Shown here piece after piece: positions 1-4,685 of a DNA stretch of 8,830 nucleotides. Position 1 is the stretch's first letter. The number at the start of each line of letters is the position of its first letter. This DNA is from Candidatus Thorarchaeota archaeon (GTDB taxonomy: Archaea; Asgardarchaeota; Thorarchaeia; Thorarchaeales; Thorarchaeaceae). Location: positions 1 to 8,830 of the forward strand of contig RDOF01000073.1 in assembly GCA_011365025.1 (NCBI GenBank), in the 5' to 3' direction. Made by a program: the position numbers and the translations under genes. The notes under the pieces are model-generated. The model ran no database searches and was not told the origin of the DNA. It saw nothing but the letters and a program-made list of their open reading frames with translations.

Positions 1-171
1 ATGCTCTGGTTGGCCGAACATGGCAAAGACCTCAAGCCGGCCGTGTACGAGTTTCCAAAGGAACTGGACCAGCAGACTGCCTCGGCAAAACTGGAAACTA
101 TGGGAATAAAGATTGACAAATGGACTCCTGAGCAGGAGGCCTATGCAAAAGCCTATGCTGAAGGGACCTAA
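1..171 (+). CDS. ahcY: S-adenosylhomocysteine hydrolase, C-terminal end (partial, runs off left edge)
   Basis: This frame is open from the window edge to a TAA at 169-171 and encodes the last 56 residues of adenosylhomocysteinase, which splits S-adenosylhomocysteine into adenosine and homocysteine using bound NAD. Recognisable tail features are the HGKDLKPAVYEFPKELD segment, the KLETMGIKIDKWTPEQEAY segment and the end AYAEGT, matching the archaeal/Thermotoga-type tail (PxELDxxxAxxKLExMGIxID-LTxEQ). The ATG at position 1 is not the start: the paralogous copies continue upstream with ASQLN, so the gene must extend left of the window. It is followed by a good terminator, which fits a genuine gene end. 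Whether the upstream part is full length cannot be seen. Three more partial copies of this tail lie downstream in the same orientation. Confidence 0.88.
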   Translation: MLWLAEHGKDLKPAVYEFPKELDQQTASAKLETMGIKIDKWTPEQEAYAKAYAEGT

Positions 172-177
172 ACGTAA

Positions 178-212
178 GGACAGGCATGCCCTGTCCATTC
201 CCTCTTTTTTTT
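178..212 (+). terminator. Stem-loop plus T-tract terminator behind ahcY copy 1
   Basis: A 7-bp perfect stem GGACAGG (178-184) / CCTGTCC (190-196) with loop CATGC starts 6 bases after the ahcY stop codon. An 8-base T run follows at 205-212. This is the layout of an intrinsic terminator for the + strand gene. The other three ahcY ends are not followed by an equivalent element. Confidence 0.75.
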
Positions 213-552
213 CACGTAGACCATGATTTTACAGTTAGCCATTTGCCATTTGAAAAGAAATTGAGCTAATTCCTCATACATGTGAATACCTCAATTTGAG
301 GTACTATCACGTCCTTTTACCCACTTTGCTGTAGTCAGTGATTTGGAATTCGACTATGGTCTTGTTTTGTTTCCAAACCAGACTAACAGGAGTAGATATG
401 ATGCTCCAAAACTGATGACCTGTAGAGTAGGAATCACGCGCACTACCACGGGGAGCCTGAAGAAGAACCCAAGCCCACTGTCCTCGACTAGAGAGAGGTC
501 GGTGCCTCAGTCATGGTTATTCAAGAGAACGGAATGAAGGCCCGTGGTCTCT
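213..552. other. Gene-free stretch between ahcY copy 1 and the nuclease gene
   Basis: About 340 bases with no convincing coding region. A 64-codon frame at 343-537 on the + strand has no recognisable domain and no clear ribosome binding site, and is best treated as chance. The only clear structure is the 17-bp palindrome at 287-303. There is no T-tract hairpin for the nuclease gene, which ends at 553 facing this stretch. It may be decayed sequence left at the junction between ahcY and the cargo. Confidence 0.5.
287..303. repeat. Perfect 17-bp palindrome (operator-like)
   Basis: TACCTCAA (287-294), a single central T, then TTGAGGTA (296-303). The arms match perfectly. The size and the single-base centre suit the binding site of a dimeric regulator, or a recombination site. 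No T-tract follows, so it is unlikely to be a terminator. No gene start lies close by on either strand. Confidence 0.6.
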
Positions 553-1482
553 CTATCGAGTTTCTTCACTGAACAACCAAGAAATAGCAGGTTCGATTCT
601 TTCTTCCCATTCTTTCCGTGTAGCAATCCGAATGCGCTCAGACCAATGTTCTTCGGATATGGCTGCATAGACCGAGAAGAATTTTCTCTTGCATCCAAGT
701 GAAAGAAAGAGCTTTCCGTCCTTTCGCAGTGTAAACCAGAAGTTCTTCACAGGTCGGATGTCTACACCTCTAGATCCAAGGTCTTGTAGAATCTCCTTAC
801 ATACTTGACGGACAGAATCTTCAGCTATATAGGCCAAATTTCCTTCGAGGGTTGGGATTGTGGGAGAATCATAAGGAGCACCAAATTCGATATTCTGACA
901 CACTGCTTGCTTCTCGCCTGAAGGGAGAGCAATAGGTATGGCTCTGAAGAGTTCGACAGGAACGCTTACATACTTGATAATTCGCATCAATGATTCTGAG
1001 AACTCGGTCGAAATCAAAATCAGTCCAGGTTCAGCTTCTGCGTTGACATCGTGCTCTTCTGCCTTAAAGCTTCGCGCAATCGCGTCGATGTTTGTTCGTA
1101 TATAGTCGTAGTAGCGAAGACCTTGGTTTAGATGGCCTTCATCTGCTTGAACTTTGAGTTCAACCACGCAAATAGTCCCGCTCTCATCCACAACCAGCAT
1201 GTCTAATGGGCCTGAGTCTGTGGGAAATTGCTGTCTGAGAAGCATAAGCCCCTCCTTGATTTGAGATGGATTGCTCACTAAGTAGGTTTCTAGCTCTTTC
1301 TCAGTTATATCTGTCACACTAATATGCTGACTCAATTCCTGAACCCCTGTTTTTGGACGGATACTACATACCTTTTTCTTTAATATCTGTCTTTCCCGTT
1401 GATAGCTTTCTCTTCTTGAAACCGATTTTCTACGCTCCAAGGTTTCACAAGAGTCGAATGTCAGGCCTTTTCCAGTTAACAC
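553..1482 (-). CDS. NucS/EndoMS-like (DUF91) PD-(D/E)XK nuclease
   Basis: Predicted DNA endonuclease. The catalytic core lies at about residues 60-130: KELETYLVSNPSQIKEGL, then GPLD (Asp94), VVELK (Glu108, Lys110) and QGLRYYDYI (Gln120, Tyr124). The D-x13-E-x-K spacing equals the D165/E179/K181 spacing of Thermococcus EndoMS. Full-length NucS/EndoMS has about 120 residues of N-terminal DNA-binding/dimerisation domain before this core. Here there are only about 55, rich in Arg and Lys and not recognisable as that domain, while about 180 residues follow the core. It is therefore a DUF91 relative with a different architecture, not the mismatch endonuclease itself. The C-terminal part (about 245-305, KNFWFTLRKDGKLFLSLG) resembles the small domain (DUF5655 type) attached to other DUF91 proteins; this match is weak. 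The GTG start at 1482 is uncertain: a TTG at 1335 (residue 50) would begin just before the conserved core. It is the only gene of its block and is convergent with ahcY copy 1. Confidence 0.82.
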   Translation of the reverse strand: MLTGKGLTFDSCETLERRKSVSRRESYQRERQILKKKVCSIRPKTGVQELSQHISVTDITEKELETYLVSNPSQIKEGLMLLRQQFPTDSGPLDMLVVDESGTICVVELKVQADEGHLNQGLRYYDYIRTNIDAIARSFKAEEHDVNAEAEPGLILISTEFSESLMRIIKYVSVPVELFRAIPIALPSGEKQAVCQNIEFGAPYDSPTIPTLEGNLAYIAEDSVRQVCKEILQDLGSRGVDIRPVKNFWFTLRKDGKLFLSLGCKRKFFSVYAAISEEHWSERIRIATRKEWEERIEPAISWLFSEETR

Positions 1483-1607
1483 TCTTATCTACTATCTTCC
1501 CTGTATTCAGTTGGTGAATCCTTTGGAGAGCAGAAGCAGTGGTGTCGGAGATGTGGGGTATGATACGCCTAGTGGCCTTCTGTCGCATAACTGGACAGGT
1601 CAAATCC

Positions 1608-1757
1608 CTCAGCTTAGCCAGTCAACTCAACCCAATGCTCTGGTTAGCCGAACATGGCAAAGAACTCAAGCCAGCATTGCACGAATTTCCAAAAGAACTC
1701 GATCAGCAGACAGCCCTGGCAAAACTCGAAGCTATGGGAATAAAGGTAGACAAGTGG
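1608..1757 (+). pseudogene. ahcY 3'-end relic, copy 2
   Basis: This stretch encodes LSLASQLNPMLWLAEHGK and continues through KELDQQTALAKLEAMGIKVDKW, collinear with the ahcY tail at 1-171 and, at the left side, with copy 3. Similarity fades upstream of 1608; at most the GTC at 1599 may also match. After the Trp codon at 1755-1757 the frame changes. A weakly similar tail, YEEQAEINQI, continues one frame over to about 1800, where the 3' end of the 1794-2213 gene begins on the other strand. It has no upstream AhcY body and no functional stop at the usual place, so it is a broken fragment. Differences from copy 1 are largely at third codon positions. Confidence 0.85.
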
Positions 1758-1793
1758 GGTTTTCTTATGAGGAGCAAGCAGAGATTAACCAGA

Positions 1794-2213
1794 TTACTGC
1801 TTTCCAGAAATCCATGCAATAGCGTACTCGAGTAGTTCCTTCACTATTCGAAGCCCTGCATAGGCTATAATTCCAGTACCAACTGCCGCACCGACGGCAT
1901 TTAGAAGCGACCCGGTTTTTTCATACTCCTCCTTGAATTTCCCAACTGCGGTAAGGAGAGCAATTCCAACTTCAGGAGCATCCAAGAAAATGTGAATCAT
2001 GAAGCCGCCCAGAGTTCGTGGATCACCATAGTCCTGATGGAGTTCCCATCCGTCCCTATATCTCCGTAGGTGGAGATTATCAGGACCTCTATACTGTTTC
2101 ATGGCACCTTTCAAATCACCCATCCAAGTTTCTTCAAACCCTGGAGGTACATTTGGCATTGCAGATAGTGGTATCCAAACCTTCCTACCCACTGTAACAT
2201 TCGCCGGAATCAT
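1794..2213 (-). CDS. Small protein with a His/Asp-rich middle and one C-terminal membrane segment, unknown function
   Basis: The 139-residue protein starts at an ATG that overlaps the stop of the upstream RHH gene as ATGA (2210-2213), so the two are translationally coupled. The middle, RGPDNLHLRRYRDGWELHQD followed by YGDPRTLGG and LDAPE (about residues 42-81), has conserved-looking His and Asp residues and is reminiscent of small uncharacterised haloarchaeal proteins with an HxHxYDDxxExHRDxxDP-type stretch. That resemblance is from memory and not tested. Residues 103-122 form a Gly/Ala-rich hydrophobic helix with glycine-zipper spacing (G108, G112, G114, G120), probably a single membrane span or an oligomerising helix. 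Partnered with a promoter-proximal RHH protein, it sits where a toxin would in a toxin-antitoxin pair, but it matches no toxin family I know. The gene ends tail-to-tail with ahcY relic 2. Confidence 0.75.
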   Translation of the reverse strand: MIPANVTVGRKVWIPLSAMPNVPPGFEETWMGDLKGAMKQYRGPDNLHLRRYRDGWELHQDYGDPRTLGGFMIHIFLDAPEVGIALLTAVGKFKEEYEKTGSLLNAVGAAVGTGIIAYAGLRIVKELLEYAIAWISGKQ

Positions 2214-2494
2214 TTCTTGCCCCCCTCAAAGAGACCATCAATCACTGCCTTCCCTAGTGAATACAGAAAGTAGGCAATCAATGCCTCAAGTGCGTTCTCA
2301 ATTGTCTGTGGCTCGCTATAGACCTGTGGTGTTTTACGCATCTTGTTGGTTTCAGCTACAAAGGCACCAATGATTTGCTGAATCAGAGCACTACGTGTAG
2401 GAGCGGCTCCACTTCTTACCAAGCCATCAATTACCCGTACATGTTCTTCGGGCAATGTGACAAGAACCTTGTCCGTTGGTTGTCTGATAGCCAT
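2210..2494 (-). CDS. Ribbon-helix-helix (CopG/Arc-like) DNA-binding regulator
   Basis: The 94-residue protein has an N-terminal RHH fold: beta strand KVLVTLP (residues 9-15), helix A EEHVRVIDGLVRSG (16-29), turn APT, helix B RSALIQQIIGAFVAE (34-48). RHH proteins dimerise through the strand and insert it into the DNA major groove. The C-terminal part (about 63-94, ENALEALIAYFLYSLGKAVIDG) is hydrophobic and helical and may contact the partner protein or a membrane. The frame is open back to 2677, but I choose the ATG at 2492-2494 because the RHH fold begins directly after it and the AT-rich TATA-like promoter and operator-like half-sites lie immediately upstream, inside the longer frame. Downstream it overlaps the 139-aa gene by ATGA. 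Autorepression of this two-gene unit is likely by analogy with RHH antitoxins. Confidence 0.85.
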   Translation of the reverse strand: MAIRQPTDKVLVTLPEEHVRVIDGLVRSGAAPTRSALIQQIIGAFVAETNKMRKTPQVYSEPQTIENALEALIAYFLYSLGKAVIDGLFEGGKK

Positions 2495-2516
2495 AGATGC
2501 ATCTTCCAGTCTATTT

Positions 2517-2540
2517 ATATCTATAGATATACTTAGATAT
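2517..2540 (-). promoter_or_regulatory. Candidate RHH operator: three TAGATAT half-sites
   Basis: An inverted pair ATATCTA (2517-2523) and TAGATAT (2524-2530) forms a perfect 14-bp palindrome. A third TAGATAT (2534-2540) repeats the second at exactly 10 bp, one helical turn. They lie 23-46 bases upstream of the regulator's ATG, next to TATA-like sequence. This is the usual geometry of an RHH operator, where dimers bind cooperatively on one DNA face. A further 10-bp palindrome, AGATGCATCT, abuts the ATG at 2495-2504. Confidence 0.6.
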
Positions 2541-2544
2541 TTGC

Positions 2545-2557
2545 TTAAATATATTTT
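2545..2557 (-). promoter_or_regulatory. TATA-like element upstream of the RHH unit
   Basis: On the - strand this reads AAAATATATTTAA, within an AT-rich tract just upstream of the TAGATAT sites. Initiation about 25 bases downstream would fall near 2520 and give a short leader to the ATG at 2494. A second TATA candidate, TATAAATA at 2512-2519, would instead give a leaderless transcript. Either way the operator-like sites overlap or adjoin the promoter. Confidence 0.45.
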
Positions 2558-2682
2558 GCTTGGTGCTTCGAAATACTGCTCATTCGGTCTTCCCTTTTTT
2601 GAGGAGCCCCTTGGTTTAATGAGTAAATGTTTGGGAATACTCTGAGTGGTTCGCATGGGATAGACTACATTGCACACCCGAT

Positions 2683-2748
2683 TTACAGATCTGTATCGTT
2701 AATTCTGTCTATCTCGATTTTCTTGGTGCAGTTTTGACATAATACGTT
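2683..2748 (-). other. Out-of-frame continuation holding the second half of a zinc ribbon
   Basis: Directly after the stop of the 2747-3946 gene, the next frame over encodes NVLCQNCTKKIEIDR and then INDTDL before a TAA at 2683-2685. The CQNC here is the partner that the CPFC of the upstream gene lacks. Joining them needs the removal of one base, or a +1 shift, at GGC-TAA-C (2752-2746). The result would be CPFC-x17/18-CQNC, a zinc-ribbon layout. It could be a sequencing error, a recent inactivating indel or a recoding site. Confidence 0.65.
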
Positions 2749-3946
2749 AGCCATTGGCCAAAATTCCATTCTGATCATACCAATAAATACTCCCACAGAA
2801 CGGGCATTTAACTTGCACACCACTAGGTGGTTCTTTATAGTGACGCATCTCTTCGGTCATCAGATATCTTTGAGGAAAGGCGATGGAAAGATAATATAGA
2901 AGGCGTCCCCGAAAAGGAACCTTTTCGCAGAAATGCAGTGTTCCGGAACCCAGCTCCATTATCCCTGGGACTGAAATTCCCTTTCTGGAAGGCTCAACTG
3001 TTTTGTGGACCCATTCCTTTGCATTATCATTTGCCTGATTTGTCATCAGAACAGGGAAAACAGCAATCATGTTCATTCCTCTAGGGCGTTTGTTATATGC
3101 AAACTCAAAACAGCTTTTCGAGAACTCCTGAATGTCCTCCGCCGAAACAGAATTTTTAGAACCGAGCACTGCCATTGAATAAAGATGAATTCTCTGTGTG
3201 CCGCCAGATCCTCCTGCTGGTATTGGCATGCTTGGTTGCGTGTATTCATGGTAGATTATATCTGAACCCCAGACTGTTTGTATTCCCTCTATGGCTTCTT
3301 CCTTATAATCAATTGCATCATCTGTGAAAGTGCCAAGTAACAGCTTCATGTATTCATCTTCTGTCATCGGTTTCGGGGGTGTTGTTCGGTTGAGAGGCTT
3401 TGGTCGTTCAATTGTTAGTCTGCCCCAAAAGGCTGGTTTGAAAAACGGGCCGATATACGAAGTAAATGCCAACCTCCAGCTGATATCAGCTTCAGCAAGA
3501 GGCGTACTCCCTCGTATCAAATCAGTGATATGCTCTTTCTTGAGAGCCAATTCTTCCTTGGATTCACCTTTGAGTTTCTTGAAACGGACTTGAAATTTGA
3601 ACTCAGGGATTGGATGGTAGTCAAAAGAAAAGCGTCTTCGGATATCCTGCAATGAATCCTTCGAAATATCGGTAGGCATACCAATGGTGAAACCTAAGGA
3701 GTTGGTGTCACGTCCATTGCCTCCATTGACTGAACGAACAAATCCTAATGGAATTACAGAAATCGATTCAGCATCTAATGGAGGACCAAGAGAGTACATT
3801 ATTGGTTTTGGGAGCTTCCCTCTAATCCAATCAACATAGAGAAGACTTTGGCAGATCTTTGCCAAACCTTCATATCTCCATATTGGCAAAGTTATTTCGG
3901 ATGTCGTTCCTGACAACTCGTTTGTAAAATACCAGTCAGGAGGCAA
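2747..3946 (-). CDS. Uncharacterised 399-aa protein with a broken C-terminal zinc ribbon
   Basis: I do not recognise the family. The protein appears soluble, with no signal peptide or membrane span. The N-terminal two-thirds mixes predicted strands and helices (IPLGFVRSVNG, EFKFQVRFKKLKGESKEELA). The region around 265-350 is rich in hydrophobic strands (RIHLYSMAVLGSKN, GMNMIAVFPVLM). The C-terminus has VKCPFCGSIYWYDQNG, half of a zinc ribbon, and then stops after ILANG; the other CxxC lies one frame over just downstream. The TTG start at 3946 is preceded by GAAGGG at a 6-base spacing. The frame remains open about 29 codons upstream without an ATG, GTG or further TTG. It follows the 114-aa gene by 29 bases, so the two are probably one transcript. 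Zinc ribbons often contact nucleic acid or protein partners, but no activity can be assigned. Confidence 0.7.
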   Translation of the reverse strand: MPPDWYFTNELSGTTSEITLPIWRYEGLAKICQSLLYVDWIRGKLPKPIMYSLGPPLDAESISVIPLGFVRSVNGGNGRDTNSLGFTIGMPTDISKDSLQDIRRRFSFDYHPIPEFKFQVRFKKLKGESKEELALKKEHITDLIRGSTPLAEADISWRLAFTSYIGPFFKPAFWGRLTIERPKPLNRTTPPKPMTEDEYMKLLLGTFTDDAIDYKEEAIEGIQTVWGSDIIYHEYTQPSMPIPAGGSGGTQRIHLYSMAVLGSKNSVSAEDIQEFSKSCFEFAYNKRPRGMNMIAVFPVLMTNQANDNAKEWVHKTVEPSRKGISVPGIMELGSGTLHFCEKVPFRGRLLYYLSIAFPQRYLMTEEMRHYKEPPSGVQVKCPFCGSIYWYDQNGILANG

Positions 3947-3952
3947 AGGTTG

Positions 3953-3958
3953 CCCTTC
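3953..3958 (-). promoter_or_regulatory. Ribosome binding site supporting the TTG start at 3946
   Basis: GAAGGG lies 6 bases before TTG on the - strand, in the short gap after the 114-aa gene. It decides the start of the 399-aa gene, because the frame is open further upstream but has no other usual start codon. Confidence 0.5.
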
Positions 3959-3975
3959 AATTATCGCCTTGAATT

Positions 3976-4320
3976 CTAGTACCTCGCTTTCATGAGGTCT
4001 GGGAGGCTCAGCAGTGAACGCGTACGAGTTGCCTTAGCGTCCATGAATATCTCCGGGAATTTCTTCATCAGGTCACGCGTCTTCCTAACTACTCCAACAA
4101 TTAGCTGCAGAGGTCCATTTGATATTTTGATGCTATTTGTGCTCATCTTATGAAGAACATCAAGTAGGTAGAGCGCATCGCTTTGATTGATTCTTTTTGT
4201 TTTCTTCAGAAGTTTGATGATTTCCTTTCCTTCTTGGTTCAGCCCTCCAAGATTCATTTTGTCTTCTTCTAGAAGATTAAGCAGTTTCTCTATGCGGTTA
4301 ACCGCTTCAAGTAAACTCAA
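3976..4320 (-). CDS. Small helical, coiled-coil-like protein, unknown function
   Basis: This 114-residue protein is dominated by amphipathic helices: LEAVNRIEKLLNLLEEDK (about residues 4-21), EGKEIIKLLKKTKRI, SDALYLLDVLHKM, and a basic C-terminal half (VVRKTRDLMKKFPEIF, AKATRTRSLLSLPDLM). No signal peptide, membrane span or catalytic motif is visible. I do not recognise a family. The TTG start at 4320 is preceded directly by an in-frame TGA and by GGGG eight bases upstream, which makes it the longest possible start; an ATG at residue 22 is an alternative. It is first in a probable two-gene unit with the 399-aa zinc-ribbon protein, 29 bases downstream, so it may be its partner. Confidence 0.65.
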   Translation of the reverse strand: MSLLEAVNRIEKLLNLLEEDKMNLGGLNQEGKEIIKLLKKTKRINQSDALYLLDVLHKMSTNSIKISNGPLQLIVGVVRKTRDLMKKFPEIFMDAKATRTRSLLSLPDLMKARY

Positions 4321-4380
4321 TCAGACATCCCCAATCGAATGGTGCTCAGTGTTTGGCCTACCTTAATCTCTCACCTGAGT

Positions 4381-4425
4381 AAATGAAATATCTTTTGCAT
4401 AAAAAACAAGATTCTATATCATTTT
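4381..4425 (-). promoter_or_regulatory. AT-rich candidate promoter of the two-gene unit 4320-2747
   Basis: Between ahcY relic 3 (from 4444) and the TTG at 4320 the - strand carries an AT-rich run including GATATAGAATC and TTTTTTATGCAAAAGATATTT. A TATA box for leftward transcription is plausible here, but no single element stands out. Confidence 0.3.
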
Positions 4426-4443
4426 GACTGTTGATGCCTTAGA

Positions 4444-4665
4444 GAGCACCCAAGTGAAGTCATTGATCTCAGCTTGGCAAGCCAACTAAACGCCATGATT
4501 TGGATGAATAAGCATGGAAAGGACCTCAAGCCAGCAGTGTATGAGTTTCCAAAGGAACTGGACCAGCAGACCGCCTCGGCAAAGCTCGAAACTATGGGAA
4601 CAAAGATAGACAAATGGACTTCTGAACAGAAAGCCTATGCTAAGGCGTATGCAGAGGGAACATGA
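4444..4665 (+). pseudogene. ahcY 3'-end relic, copy 3 (longest, frame intact)
   Basis: The frame encodes EHPSEVIDLSLASQLNAMIW and continues without a break through HGKDLKPAVYEFPKELDQ, KLETMGTKIDKW and AYAEGT to a TGA at 4663. The left end holds the conserved HPSEVxDLS signature of adenosylhomocysteinase, which precedes the tail in the intact enzyme. An in-frame TGA at 4432-4434 and no AhcY body upstream show that it is a detached fragment of 74 codons. Against copy 1, 49 of 56 shared residues are identical, and I count 30 base differences over 171 aligned bases, 21 of them at third codon positions. A TTG at 4474 could in principle start a 63-residue peptide, but I see no clear ribosome binding site. 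It ends 20 bases from the stop of the convergent protease gene. Confidence 0.88.
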
Positions 4666-4685
4666 TTTCTCGATTCATACAGGAT

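Noticed and set aside
411..460. Possible C/D box small RNA (CTGATGA at 411-417 and CTGA at 457-460)
   Set aside because: The C box lacks the consensus purine, no internal C'/D' pair or terminal stem is visible, and such short motifs arise by chance.
343..537. Possible 64-aa gene on the + strand between ahcY copy 1 and the nuclease
   Set aside because: No recognisable domain, no clear ribosome binding site, composition like random frame, and it partly overlaps the gene-free junction; left unannotated.
1525..1570. CxxC-like QWCRRCG stretch upstream of relic 2, possible transposase remnant
   Set aside because: The frame is closed by several stops within a few codons and no second half of a zinc finger or any transposase motif is present.
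1511..1835. Two overlapping + strand frames around ahcY relic 2 as separate genes
   Set aside because: Similarity to the AhcY tail explains one frame, and the weak continuation lies in the other. They are best explained as one decayed, frameshifted fragment.
2495..2677. N-terminal extension of the RHH protein from the start at 2677
   Set aside because: The extension is low-complexity and Lys/Ser-rich and covers the AT-rich promoter and operator-like repeats; the RHH fold starts right after the ATG at 2494.
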